Assembly: GCF_047121295.1 (NCBI RefSeq)
Contig: NZ_CP139447.1
Span: forward strand, 2,170,001 to 2,234,000
From: Longispora sp047121295
GTDB taxonomy: Bacteria > Actinomycetota > Actinomycetes > Mycobacteriales > Micromonosporaceae
DNA: 64,000 bases
Reading direction: 5' to 3'
Part shown: one piece after another, positions 41,159 through 49,448 of the stretch
How positions within the stretch are numbered: the first letter of the stretch is position 1
How the letters are laid out: each line of letters begins with the position of its first letter
The notes under the pieces: model-generated
The model's input: the letters and a program-made list of their open reading frames with translations, nothing else
Told to the model about the DNA's origin: nothing
Databases searched by the model: none
Translations under genes and position numbers: made by a program

Positions 41159-42751
41159 CTAGGGAAGAGCCACCCAGAACCGCCAACCCGCAGGTGGGGG
41201 CGGCCAGGATGGATCAGGTCGCCAGCCGGACGGAGGCTGCCACCCTGGGGGCGGTGGCGGCCAACCCGGCGGGGTCTGGAAGCGCCACACAGTGGGTGAC
41301 GGCGGGGTGTGCGTCGGCTCCGGGACGGCCGGCCCGACGGGTGGATTGACCTGGGATACTACCAGGTTGGGGGCTTGAGGGGTCGTGTCTGTCACCCTCA
41401 GCTCGTTTTCACCCGGCTCATCGTCGGTGGATACGACCTGCTCAGGGACTGGATGGGTCGCGGGTGACTCGATGTCCCGGGCCGTGGCGGGGGCAGTGGG
41501 GCGTACTGCCTGTTCCAGCCACTCCTCGGTGATGTCGGCGACCCGGGCGGCGTACGCCTGAACGTTGACTTTGCCGTCGTCAACGGAGGTCAGCACTGCG
41601 CGGGCCACAGGAGTGACATCGTGCTCGGCGAGGTGACGCACGATGGGTAACAGGGCCGCGCCCAGCACGGGCCCGAGCCGGCCGACCCGCTGACCGTCGA
41701 GGTGCACGTCGACGGCCGGCTTTGTCTTCTTGGTGGCCAGCTGGCGGAGGCTTTCGTGCAGGGTGACGTACGCGGATACCATCTTGCGGCGACGCAGCGC
41801 GGATCGCAGCACGCGCAGATGGTCCTCGGTGTCGCTCACCTGCATGTCGTAGCCGGGTGGCAGCTCCGCGACCCGCCCGCCGGGGCACTCGTTGGCGGGG
41901 CGCAGCAGAGCCGGCTCCTCCAGAGCCAGCCGCACACTGGCATTGGCTTCCCCACCGCCGCCCCGCGCCCAGACCCGGGCGGTGACGGTGGGGACATAGC
42001 CGTCGGCCACCAGTTCCGACAGCGGCCGAAACCATCTCCTTGCGTCCGCGCGGGGCAGGTAGCCGACCAGCAGCCCCTGACACAGCACCCGCACGGCTTT
42101 CGGGTCATGTGGGTTGGTCGGCTCAGGAAGCAGGACCGCGGTGGTCCGGATCTCCGCCCCCTCGCGACTAAACTCCCGACCGAGCACCGCACGGATGTTG
42201 TCCAGGTGGAAGGACTCGCCGGCGACTTCCTGGTCGCAGAACGGCCGGCTGACCCACACCAAGAAGGGCTTCCCCGCACCGACGGAGGGCTTTGGTCGCG
42301 AGGCACGCTGGATGGCGGGCGTGTCGGTCACTGGGGCCGGTTTCGAAGGTGTCGTCACTTGGCTGCGGTGCGCAGGAACGACTGTGGGAACGGCGACGGG
42401 ACGAGCCGCGCGATTGCGCTCTATGCAATGCCACAGCTGCTGGTACAGCGCGAGAAAGCTGTCTCGTTCCGCGAACATGAACTGCACGTTGTCGCGTGAT
42501 GTGAGAGTCGGTTTGCCGATCGGCTCCGAGCCAGTCGACCATTGCAGCCAACCCGCCACCAAGCGGGTCGCCTGCTTGAGCTGGCAGTCGCGGATCGCAT
42601 CGAGCGCGATAATGTGCCTCCCGGCGACGTTCGCGATCCGGGCCGTCAGCCCCAGGTGGGTAACGTGCAGGGAGACGTCGTCGATCCACACCCGTGCGCC
42701 TAGTCCACGATGGACATTCAGTCGATCCGCCACACCCGCCGATCCTGCCAC
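41159..42751 (-). CDS. HIRAN-like protein with PH-like N-terminus and Trp/Pro-rich tail
   Basis: This 530-residue protein has several parts. Residues 1-110 form a PH-like domain of the DUF4429 kind (VWIDDVSLHVTHLGL, IIALDAIRDCQL). Residues about 175-270 carry a HIRAN-like segment (GESFHLDNIRAVLG, PEPTNPHDPKAVRVL, VGYLPRADARRW). A second, weaker HIRAN-like half follows (VDVHLDGQRVGRLGPVLGAA). The last 40 residues are Pro-Gly-Trp repeats. HIRAN domains bind DNA ends in repair and defence proteins. GTG 42751 is the longest start; GTG 42733 is possible. It sits beside AbiV and YaaC-like genes, so a defence role is conceivable. Confidence 0.65.
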   Translation of the reverse strand: MAGSAGVADRLNVHRGLGARVWIDDVSLHVTHLGLTARIANVAGRHIIALDAIRDCQLKQATRLVAGWLQWSTGSEPIGKPTLTSRDNVQFMFAERDSFLALYQQLWHCIERNRAARPVAVPTVVPAHRSQVTTPSKPAPVTDTPAIQRASRPKPSVGAGKPFLVWVSRPFCDQEVAGESFHLDNIRAVLGREFSREGAEIRTTAVLLPEPTNPHDPKAVRVLCQGLLVGYLPRADARRWFRPLSELVADGYVPTVTARVWARGGGGEANASVRLALEEPALLRPANECPGGRVAELPPGYDMQVSDTEDHLRVLRSALRRRKMVSAYVTLHESLRQLATKKTKPAVDVHLDGQRVGRLGPVLGAALLPIVRHLAEHDVTPVARAVLTSVDDGKVNVQAYAARVADITEEWLEQAVRPTAPATARDIESPATHPVPEQVVSTDDEPGENELRVTDTTPQAPNLVVSQVNPPVGPAVPEPTHTPPSPTVWRFQTPPGWPPPPPGWQPPSGWRPDPSWPPPPAGWRFWVALP

Positions 42752-42988
42752 AACACCCCGCCAATTTGTGGCCCGCCTGAGTGTCAGCCGACCTAAAGGG
42801 GCCTACACGCTGTGCTGCCGATGGCCCAACCTAGCGTGGCCCGCGTTCGGAGTATCCGGGTCCACCGTCAGCACGTACCGCCCGTTCGCCGGCAACCTCA
42901 CGTCGACGAACGCAAGGCAATACGGGTGACTACGTACTCGCCCGGATAGCCGAGCAACACAACCGGTCGGTAGGTCTACCGTCAGGTG

Positions 42989-43687
42989 ATGGGTGTGCCG
43001 GTACTGACTAATGAGCAAGTCGAGGCGCTCTACGACGCACTGCTGTCAAACGCCGACCGCCTGTGCCGGGAAGCTGAGCTGTTGCTGGGGGCGGGGTCTG
43101 CGGGTCGGGCGCGGTCGCTTGTTGTTTTGGCGTTGGAGGAATCCGCCAAGGCGATCGCGATCCACGACCGGCGCCGCGACGCCGTCATCGACCGGCTACC
43201 GGAACCCGAACTGGACGTGACGTTCTGGCAGGAATGGGCATCGCACCGCGACAAGCTACGGCGGGTGTATGAGTTCCTGGTCCGAGAGGACTACTGGTTC
43301 GGGACACCGCAACCGCCGCACCCTCTGATGGACGAATCGCCTGAGCATTGTCTGGCAGTCCTGGACGGCTGGGCTCGGCAGGACAACGAGTTCAAGCAGC
43401 GTGGCTTCTACGTTGACGTTGACCGCGCCACCGGGCAGATCCTTGTTCCTGAGCCCGGTGACGCCGCTGAAGTGCTCGAGATGATCACGTTGGTCGAGCA
43501 GGTCGGCTGGCAGGTCCGACTGGGCGATCACATCGTGTGGAAACAGGCCCTGGAGAGGGCCGAAGGGGCCGCGTCATTTGAGGAGACGGCTGTCGAAAGC
43601 GGTGAGCAGTTTGCCCGAATGAACCGGCCGGGTTGGGAGGCATGCCGCCGGCACGTCGTGGCGGACGTGGCCGACGAACATGACTAG
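42989..43687 (+). CDS. AbiV-family abortive-infection protein (HEPN)
   Basis: This 232-residue protein matches AbiV proteins. The N-terminal helical pair has ALYDALLSNADRLCREAELL followed by ARSLVVLALEESAKAIAIHD, the EExxK-type HEPN core of that family. Lactococcal AbiV stops phage growth by blocking late translation after contact with a phage protein. The ATG at 42989 follows AGGTG. A YaaC-like gene follows after 81 bases on the same strand. The similarity is by motif, so antiphage activity is predicted, not shown. Confidence 0.75.
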   Translation: MGVPVLTNEQVEALYDALLSNADRLCREAELLLGAGSAGRARSLVVLALEESAKAIAIHDRRRDAVIDRLPEPELDVTFWQEWASHRDKLRRVYEFLVREDYWFGTPQPPHPLMDESPEHCLAVLDGWARQDNEFKQRGFYVDVDRATGQILVPEPGDAAEVLEMITLVEQVGWQVRLGDHIVWKQALERAEGAASFEETAVESGEQFARMNRPGWEACRRHVVADVADEHD

Positions 43688-43768
43688 CCCGATTCGGCGA
43701 GTCGGATCGGCAGGATCGAATAGCGACGAGCACGGTGGTCACGGCAACCGAAAAGGAGTCGGCAGTTC

Positions 43769-44791
43769 ATGAATCCGCAGTTGGTCCGCATGGGCCTTCG
43801 ATACCGCATCCACAAGCTGAAGGACACCGAACAGGCGAAGAAGTCGGCCGCGCGCAGGGACACGATCGCTGCGGCGTTGCACCAGTTTGAAGAACTCCTG
43901 GACGCGTCCGCCCGAGTTGGAGCGTCATCGCGGCCGATCACGCTGTACTACGCGTTGGTGCAGGCTGGGCTGGCGATCTCAGCTGTCCACAACGACAACC
44001 CCTGGTCCTTCGGCAAACACGGGCTGAAGCTCAACCCTGACTTCTCCGGCGCTGACCTAACAGCGCTGACGGTCCGCCCAGACGGCCAGGGGGCCTTCCA
44101 GGCGGGCGCGCGAGCGACCGGCTCGCCGGCGATCGCGGGCGCGGTTTCGCTGGACGCACTCTGGGCGTCGCTTCCTGATCTGGGCGAAATCCCGCTGCAG
44201 GGCTCGACCGTTCCGCGGGCACTGGATGCGTTCGAGAGTCGGGGTGAACTCAGCTTCCAGATCGACTTCGATGGAAGTCCAAGGTTGAGGGAGTCAGAAA
44301 AGGAAGATGGCCTGCGCCTGACGCTGGTCGTTGACGGGAAATGCCCCGCACCAGGTCGGGCTCGCGAGCACCTTCGGCAACTCCTGGCCGGGTATCCGCT
44401 GCCAGATGGTTTCTCGGTACTGGAGGACACCTTCCGAGTGATCCGGGAAGGCCGGTGGTCAGCCGCCGTCGCGTGGCGCCAGGACCTGGAACTTAACGCG
44501 GTCGCGCCCGAGTACCGGTTCGTGGACCGACGCCACATCCGACCGTCAGTAGAGTCCGACCAGGCGCAACCCCCGTCGCCGCTGATGACGTGGTGGCTGC
44601 TGCTGTACGCATTCTCGATGCTCAGCCGATACTTCTCGCGGGACTGGTCCAGAATGCTCAACATCCAACGATCGGAGATCGCGGCCAAACTCGAGCACGC
44701 CCTCGACCTCGCCCTAGAAGTTCTCCCACATCTGATCATCGAAGCACTCGACGGCAAGCCCACGCTGACCACGAAGGCCATCGAACTCTAA
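43769..44791 (+). CDS. YaaC-like protein next to AbiV
   Basis: This 340-residue protein resembles Bacillus YaaC. PITLYYALVQAGLAISAVHN near residue 52 and the C-terminal LYAFSMLSRYFSRDW motif near 280 are the family landmarks, embedded in a mostly helical protein. The biochemical function is unknown. AAAAGGAG precedes the ATG. An IS5-family element begins at the base after its TAA stop, and that TAA is the duplicated target. Pairing with AbiV and a nearby toxin-antitoxin pair suggests defence, which is inference. Confidence 0.7.
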   Translation: MNPQLVRMGLRYRIHKLKDTEQAKKSAARRDTIAAALHQFEELLDASARVGASSRPITLYYALVQAGLAISAVHNDNPWSFGKHGLKLNPDFSGADLTALTVRPDGQGAFQAGARATGSPAIAGAVSLDALWASLPDLGEIPLQGSTVPRALDAFESRGELSFQIDFDGSPRLRESEKEDGLRLTLVVDGKCPAPGRAREHLRQLLAGYPLPDGFSVLEDTFRVIREGRWSAAVAWRQDLELNAVAPEYRFVDRRHIRPSVESDQAQPPSPLMTWWLLLYAFSMLSRYFSRDWSRMLNIQRSEIAAKLEHALDLALEVLPHLIIEALDGKPTLTTKAIEL

Positions 44792-45676
44792 GAGCTCCTA
44801 ACTCAATGAGTTGTGGAGTCGTCGCCAGCAGATGATGGCGCAGGTCAGTGTCATGAAGGCTTCGTGGATGTCGTCGCGGATTTCCCAGCGGACTCGCAGG
44901 CGGCGGAAGCCGTGGAGGAGGGCGATGGTCTGTTCGACGACCCATCGTTGTGCGCCGAGTCCGGTGCCGTGCGTTGTTCCTCGGCGGGCGATGACGGGTT
45001 TGATGCCCTTGGTCCAGACGAGGCGGCGGTATTTGTCGTGGTCATAGCCTCGGTCGGCCAGGATGCGTCCTGGTCGGCTACGGGGCCGGCCGGGTTTACC
45101 CCGGACGGGCGGGATCGCCTGGATCAGGGGCATGAGCTGGGTGACGTCGTTGCGGTTGCCGCCGGTCAGGCTGACGGCGAGTGGGACACCACCCGCGTCG
45201 GTGATGACGTGGTGTTTTCCAGCCCGATCTGGCGCGGTCGACCGGGCTCGGACCCGTTTTGGGCCGCCTCTCATGGCCCGCACGTGCGAGGCGTCGATCA
45301 CCGCCCGGGAGAAGTCCAGCAGGTCAGCGCCACGCAACTCGGCCAGGAGAACCTCGTGGAGTTCCTGCCAGACACCGGCGTCGTTCCAGTCACGCAACCG
45401 CCGCCAGCACGTCATCCCCGACCCGAAGCCCAGCTCCTTCGGCAGGAACTCCCACGCGATCGCCGTGTAGAGCACGAACAAGATCCCACACAGCACGCGG
45501 CGATCATCCAACCGCCTGCGACCGGGAAACCGGAACCTCCGCTGCTCGGGCGGCAGCAACGGCTCGATGCGCTCCCATAGACCGTCGGGCACGATCCATG
45601 GCGGCTGCTCACCCTTCCTCATAAACACATCAACGATCATCACCATCGAAGGTCACGATCATTCTGTTAGCGGTTC
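44792..45676 (-). mobile_element. IS5-family insertion sequence, 885 bp
   Basis: The element carries one intact transposase gene and ends with imperfect inverted repeats: GAGCTCCTAACTCAATGA on the left, GAACCGCTAACAGAATGA inverted on the right (13 of 18 match). It is flanked by a direct TAA repeat (44789-44791 and 45677-45679), a three-base TNA duplication as in some IS5 subgroups. The intact gene and clear duplication indicate a recent insertion. It landed on the stop codon of the YaaC-like gene. Confidence 0.85.
44798..45646 (-). CDS. IS5-family DDE transposase
   Basis: This 282-residue transposase has an N-terminal DUF4096-like domain (WIVPDGLWERIEPLLPPEQR) and a DDE catalytic core. The acidic residues are in AVIDASHVRA, LADRGYDHDK and WVVEQTIALLH. 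GxxxNRxD is also present as GGNRNDVTQLMPL. A single uninterrupted frame starts at ATG 45646. It fills almost the whole element, and its stop lies six bases inside the left end. Confidence 0.93.
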   Translation of the reverse strand: MVMIVDVFMRKGEQPPWIVPDGLWERIEPLLPPEQRRFRFPGRRRLDDRRVLCGILFVLYTAIAWEFLPKELGFGSGMTCWRRLRDWNDAGVWQELHEVLLAELRGADLLDFSRAVIDASHVRAMRGGPKRVRARSTAPDRAGKHHVITDAGGVPLAVSLTGGNRNDVTQLMPLIQAIPPVRGKPGRPRSRPGRILADRGYDHDKYRRLVWTKGIKPVIARRGTTHGTGLGAQRWVVEQTIALLHGFRRLRVRWEIRDDIHEAFMTLTCAIICWRRLHNSLS

Positions 45677-45754
45677 TAAGCGGGGTAGCTCGGCTCCAGT
45701 GCCGGTTCCCAGGCATTGTCGCCACGAGCGCTGGAGTACACGAGCGCTGGAGTA

Positions 45755-46156
45755 CTAGACCTCGATGACCTTCCACTTGGGTAGCGCCGCATGGATCTCG
45801 TGGGCGTGGGAGGTGACGACTGCGGCGGCGTAGACCAGTCCGAGATATGCGGCGTGTGCCGCGCCGAGGCGGCCGGTGAGGCGGGTCATCGCGCCGATCG
45901 CGGGGCAGTCATCGCCGGTGTCGAGGTCGATGGCTGGTACGACGGTGATGACGGACGGGTTGCGGCGGAGCATTCGCAGAAGTTCGTGCTCGTCGTTGTC
46001 GAGCCGGCCGTATGCCTCCAGGAGGCACACCACCGGGACGGCGACGGTCTGTGCGGCGTCGGCTGCGTCGACCAGGATCTGCCCGACGGCCTCGGTGCCG
46101 TGGACGTATCCGATCAGCGCGCCGGTGTCGAGGACGAACAGTGGCCGTGTGCTCAC
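45755..46156 (-). CDS. PIN-domain toxin-like protein (VapC-like)
   Basis: This 133-residue PIN-fold protein carries Asp10 in FVLDTGALIG and Glu47 in VCLLEAYGR. The third and fourth acidic positions of canonical VapC are not clear: the usual LPDAxIAA reads GAAHAAYLGL and VLTRD reads VVTSHAH. The metal site may thus be altered. It overlaps the upstream RHH gene by four bases (GTGA), the standard antitoxin-toxin arrangement. RNase toxin activity is uncertain. Confidence 0.78.
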   Translation of the reverse strand: MSTRPLFVLDTGALIGYVHGTEAVGQILVDAADAAQTVAVPVVCLLEAYGRLDNDEHELLRMLRRNPSVITVVPAIDLDTGDDCPAIGAMTRLTGRLGAAHAAYLGLVYAAAVVTSHAHEIHAALPKWKVIEV

Positions 46157-46464
46157 CTGTTCGCGGCGGCGTCGAGGGCGGCGCGCAGGTCGTCGCCGGA
46201 CAGGCCGAGCCGCGCGGCCAGATCGGAGGCGGCGGCCTCGCGCTCGGCCGCGCTGATGCGGGTCTCGGCGATCCGCGAGGCGGCGCCGGCTGGGTCGTAA
46301 GGGAAGTCCCGGTGCCCGGCCACCGTCAGGGCGAGCCGGAGCTCGTCGCTATTGCGGCGGGCGCGCAGCGCCGCGGTCACGTATGCCGAGACCTGACGCT
46401 CCGGTACCGCGTCGAGCTGCGCGCCGACGTCGTCGGGTACTGAGATCGTGATCCGTCGAGTCAT
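46153..46464 (-). CDS. Ribbon-helix-helix antitoxin
   Basis: This 103-residue protein begins RRITISVPDDVGAQLDAV, the beta strand and first helix of a ribbon-helix-helix DNA-binding domain, then VSAYVTAALRARR. The C-terminal part is an Ala/Arg-rich helix suited to wrapping a toxin. The first gene of the pair, it overlaps the PIN gene by four bases and probably represses its own promoter. Confidence 0.82.
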   Translation of the reverse strand: MTRRITISVPDDVGAQLDAVPERQVSAYVTAALRARRNSDELRLALTVAGHRDFPYDPAGAASRIAETRISAAEREAAASDLAARLGLSGDDLRAALDAAANR

Positions 46465-47118
46465 ACTCGCAGGCTACCAAAGTATGAATCCCGTGGGTAG
46501 GCGGTCGCGCATGACCGGCCGTGACCACTCGCCGGGCGGGAACCATCGGGACACCGCCCATCGGCCAGGGTCGCCAGCCGACCGAGTACGGGTTCGGGAC
46601 CACGGAAGTCGATCACCGCACTCATATGCAGAAGCCGTACCTGCACCCCACTGCTGGACCGGAGATGGGGGGAGGCATTCGACGCTGGGGAGTCCTCCGG
46701 TTGAGAGTCCTTGGGCCGCTCGATAGGTCGCGCACTTGATTCGCGGTGGCACCGGACGTGGTACCGCGCCTGTCTGGCGCTGTGTGGATCAAGCCCGCTG
46801 GGATGGATGGAGTGAATCGAAGATGTCGAATAGTCCCAGCTAAATGGACGTCGGCGGACTGTCTAGCTCGTCCGATCTTGACGTGGGCCAAGCTAGAAGT
46901 CGGCCCTGATCTGCTGAACAGAGCAATGGGCCCGTGCCGCAGTCAGGTAGCCCGCTGGGCGGGGCTTGTGGTCGGTGTCTGAGTGCGCGTCGATACGGCC
47001 TCGCTCGGTGGCGTACACGAGGTTTTGAGCCGGGTGTGTTGGTGCACTTCTGCGCCTCGGGCGTGATTAGCGTGTAGGTGAGCATAGAGCTGACCACAGC
47101 TCCTGACCTGAGTCAGTA
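46465..47118. other. Gene-poor region, no recognised gene
   Basis: About 650 bases between the antitoxin start and the copA terminator show no gene on either strand. The base composition is less GC-rich than the surroundings and the short open frames have no family resemblance. It may be old decayed mobile DNA at the edge of the accessory region. Confidence 0.55.
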
Positions 47119-47153
47119 GAACCGCTGACCTGCTTTCGCTGGGCCAGCGGTTC
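47119..47153 (-). terminator. Hairpin after copA
   Basis: GAACCGCTG (47119-47127) and CAGCGGTTC (47145-47153) pair perfectly over nine bases with a 17-base loop, 13 bases past the copA stop. No U run follows. It probably ends the copper operon transcript. Confidence 0.6.
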
Positions 47154-47165
47154 GTGTCGCAGGGA

Positions 47166-49433
47166 TCATCTTGTGGCTTTGAACCCGCGTAGCCGCAGGC
47201 TGTTGGACACCACGAACACGGAGCTGAACGCCATCGCGGCCCCGGCGATCATCGGGTTGAGGAGCCCGGTGGCCGCGAGCGGCAGGGCCGCGAGGTTGTA
47301 GGCGAACGCCCAGAACAGGTTGCCCTTGATGGTGCGCAGCGTGGCCCGTGACAGCCGGATCGCGTCGGCTGCGGCCCGCAGGTCACCGCGCACGAGGGTC
47401 AGGTCGGACGCCTCGATGGCCACGTCGGCTCCGGTGCCCATGGCCAGTCCGAGGTCCGCCTGGGCGAGGGCGGCGGCGTCGTTGACGCCGTCGCCGACCA
47501 TCGCCACGACCTTGCCTTGGGCCTGGAGGCGTTTGACGACGTCGACCTTGTCGGCGGGCAGGACGTCGGCGATGACGTCGGATGGGTCGATGTCGATGGT
47601 GCGGGCGACGGCGGCGGCGACAGTGGCGTTGTCTCCGGTGAGCAGGACGGGCCGCAGACCCAGCGCGCGCAGCTGGCCGATCGCCTCGGCCGAGGTCGGC
47701 TTCACGGTGTCGGCGACGGCCAGCACCCCGCGGGCGCGTCCGCCCCAGCCGATGGCGACGACGGTGCGGCCCTCGGCTTCGGCAGCGTCGCGTGCGGCGA
47801 GCAGGTCCTCGGGCTGCGTCATGTCGTGCTCGGCGAGAAACGCGGGCCGGCCGATGAGTACCTCATGCCCGTCGACGGTGGCACGGACTCCGAGGCCGGC
47901 GAGGTTGGCGAATCCGGAGGCGGCGGGCAGGTCGCCGAGGCGTTCGGTGGCGCCGCGGGTGATGGCGTGGGCGATGGGGTGTTCGGACCCGGACTCGGCC
48001 GCGCCGGCGAGGCGGAGTACCGCATCGTGGTCTTCGCCTTCGGCCGCGATGACCTCGATCAGGGACATGTGCCCGGTGGTGACTGTGCCGGTCTTGTCCA
48101 GCACGATCGTGTCGATGCGGTGGGTGGATTCCAGGACCTCGGGGCCCTTGATGAGGATGCCGAGCTGGGCTCCGCGTCCGGTGCCGACGAGCAGCGCGGT
48201 CGGTGTGGCCAGCCCGAGGGCGCAGGGGCAGGCGATGATCAGGACCGCGACGGCGGCGGTGAACGCGGCGGCGACCGTCCCGCCGGTGCCGAGCCAGAAG
48301 CCGAGGGTGGCGACGGCCAGGGCGATGACGACGGGTACGAAGATGGCGGACACCCGGTCGGCGAGCCGCTGTACCTCGGCCTTGCCGTTCTGGGCGTCCT
48401 CGACCAGGCGGGCCATCTGGGCGAGTTGGGTGTCGGCCCCGACCCGGGTGGCCCGCACGACGAGCCGTCCGCCGGCGTTGACGGTCGCGCCGGTGACCGC
48501 ATCGCCGGGGCCGACCTCGACCGGGACGGACTCGCCGGTCAGCAGGCTCGCGTCGACGGCGGAGGTGCCGTCGGTGACGATCCCGTCGGTGGCGATCTTC
48601 TCCCCGGGCCGCACGACGAACTCGTCCCCGACCGCCAACTGCTCGGCGGGGATGCGGGTCTCGCGGCCGTCGCGGAGCACGGCGACGTCCTTGGCGCCGA
48701 GTTCCAGGAGCGCGCGCAGGGCGGAGCCGGCGCGGCGTTTGGCGCGGTGTTCGAAGTAGCGCCCGGCGAGGATGAACGTGGTGACCCCGGCGGCGACCTC
48801 CAGGTACACGTTTCCGGTGCCGGACGCCCGCTCGACGGTGAGGCTGAACGGGTGGGTCATGCCCGCTTCCCCGGCGGTGCCGAGGAACAGGGCGTACAGC
48901 GACCAGCCGAACGCGGCCAGGGTGCCGACCGACACGAGGGTGTCCATGGTGGCGGCGGCGTTGCGCAGGTTCTTCCAGGCCGCGACGTGAAACGGCCACG
49001 CGCCCCACACCACGACCGGTGCGGCCAGGGCGAGTGACGCCCACTGCCAGTAGGTGAACTGCCAGGCCGGGACCATTGCCAGCACGATCACCGGCACCGC
49101 CAACAGGGCGCTGACCAAGGTGCGGGTCCGCAGCGCCGCCAGCGCGCGCTCCTCGCGGGTCGGCTCGTCGTCACCGGTGCCGGCGGGCTTGTCAGGCTGC
49201 GGGGCCTCGGCCGTGTACCCGGTCTTCTCCACCGTGGCGATCAGGTCGGCGAGGGTGATCTGCGGGCTGAACTGGATCTTCGCCTTCTCGGTGGCGTAGT
49301 TGACCGAGGCGGTCACCCCGCCGAGCCGGTTGAGTTTCTTCTCGATCCGCGCCGCGCACGACGCGCAGGTCATGCCGCCGATCTGCAACTCGACCTTCTC
49401 GGTGGCGGCGGCGCTGCTGGGTGCGGTTGTCAT
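47166..49433 (-). CDS. copA: Copper-exporting P1B-type ATPase
   Basis: This 755-residue P-type ATPase exports Cu(I) using ATP. It has an N-terminal HMA domain with GMTCASCA at residues 19-26, eight membrane helices and the metal-binding ACPCALGLA (CPC). The phosphorylation site is DKTGTVT, with the SEHP ATP-binding motif and the GDGVNDAAAL hinge. The helix-7 and helix-8 signatures NLAALPLAA and MAFSSVFVVSNS are as in CopA. It is the last gene of the CsoR-controlled minus-strand operon copZ, cupredoxin-like gene, copA. Confidence 0.97.
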   Translation of the reverse strand: MTTAPSSAAATEKVELQIGGMTCASCAARIEKKLNRLGGVTASVNYATEKAKIQFSPQITLADLIATVEKTGYTAEAPQPDKPAGTGDDEPTREERALAALRTRTLVSALLAVPVIVLAMVPAWQFTYWQWASLALAAPVVVWGAWPFHVAAWKNLRNAAATMDTLVSVGTLAAFGWSLYALFLGTAGEAGMTHPFSLTVERASGTGNVYLEVAAGVTTFILAGRYFEHRAKRRAGSALRALLELGAKDVAVLRDGRETRIPAEQLAVGDEFVVRPGEKIATDGIVTDGTSAVDASLLTGESVPVEVGPGDAVTGATVNAGGRLVVRATRVGADTQLAQMARLVEDAQNGKAEVQRLADRVSAIFVPVVIALAVATLGFWLGTGGTVAAAFTAAVAVLIIACPCALGLATPTALLVGTGRGAQLGILIKGPEVLESTHRIDTIVLDKTGTVTTGHMSLIEVIAAEGEDHDAVLRLAGAAESGSEHPIAHAITRGATERLGDLPAASGFANLAGLGVRATVDGHEVLIGRPAFLAEHDMTQPEDLLAARDAAEAEGRTVVAIGWGGRARGVLAVADTVKPTSAEAIGQLRALGLRPVLLTGDNATVAAAVARTIDIDPSDVIADVLPADKVDVVKRLQAQGKVVAMVGDGVNDAAALAQADLGLAMGTGADVAIEASDLTLVRGDLRAAADAIRLSRATLRTIKGNLFWAFAYNLAALPLAATGLLNPMIAGAAMAFSSVFVVSNSLRLRGFKATR

Positions 49434-49448
49434 CGGGAGGCTCCGGTT

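Noticed and set aside
46465..47118. Possible genes between the toxin-antitoxin pair and copA
   Set aside because: Open frames on both strands are short, lack ribosome-binding sites and resemble no family.
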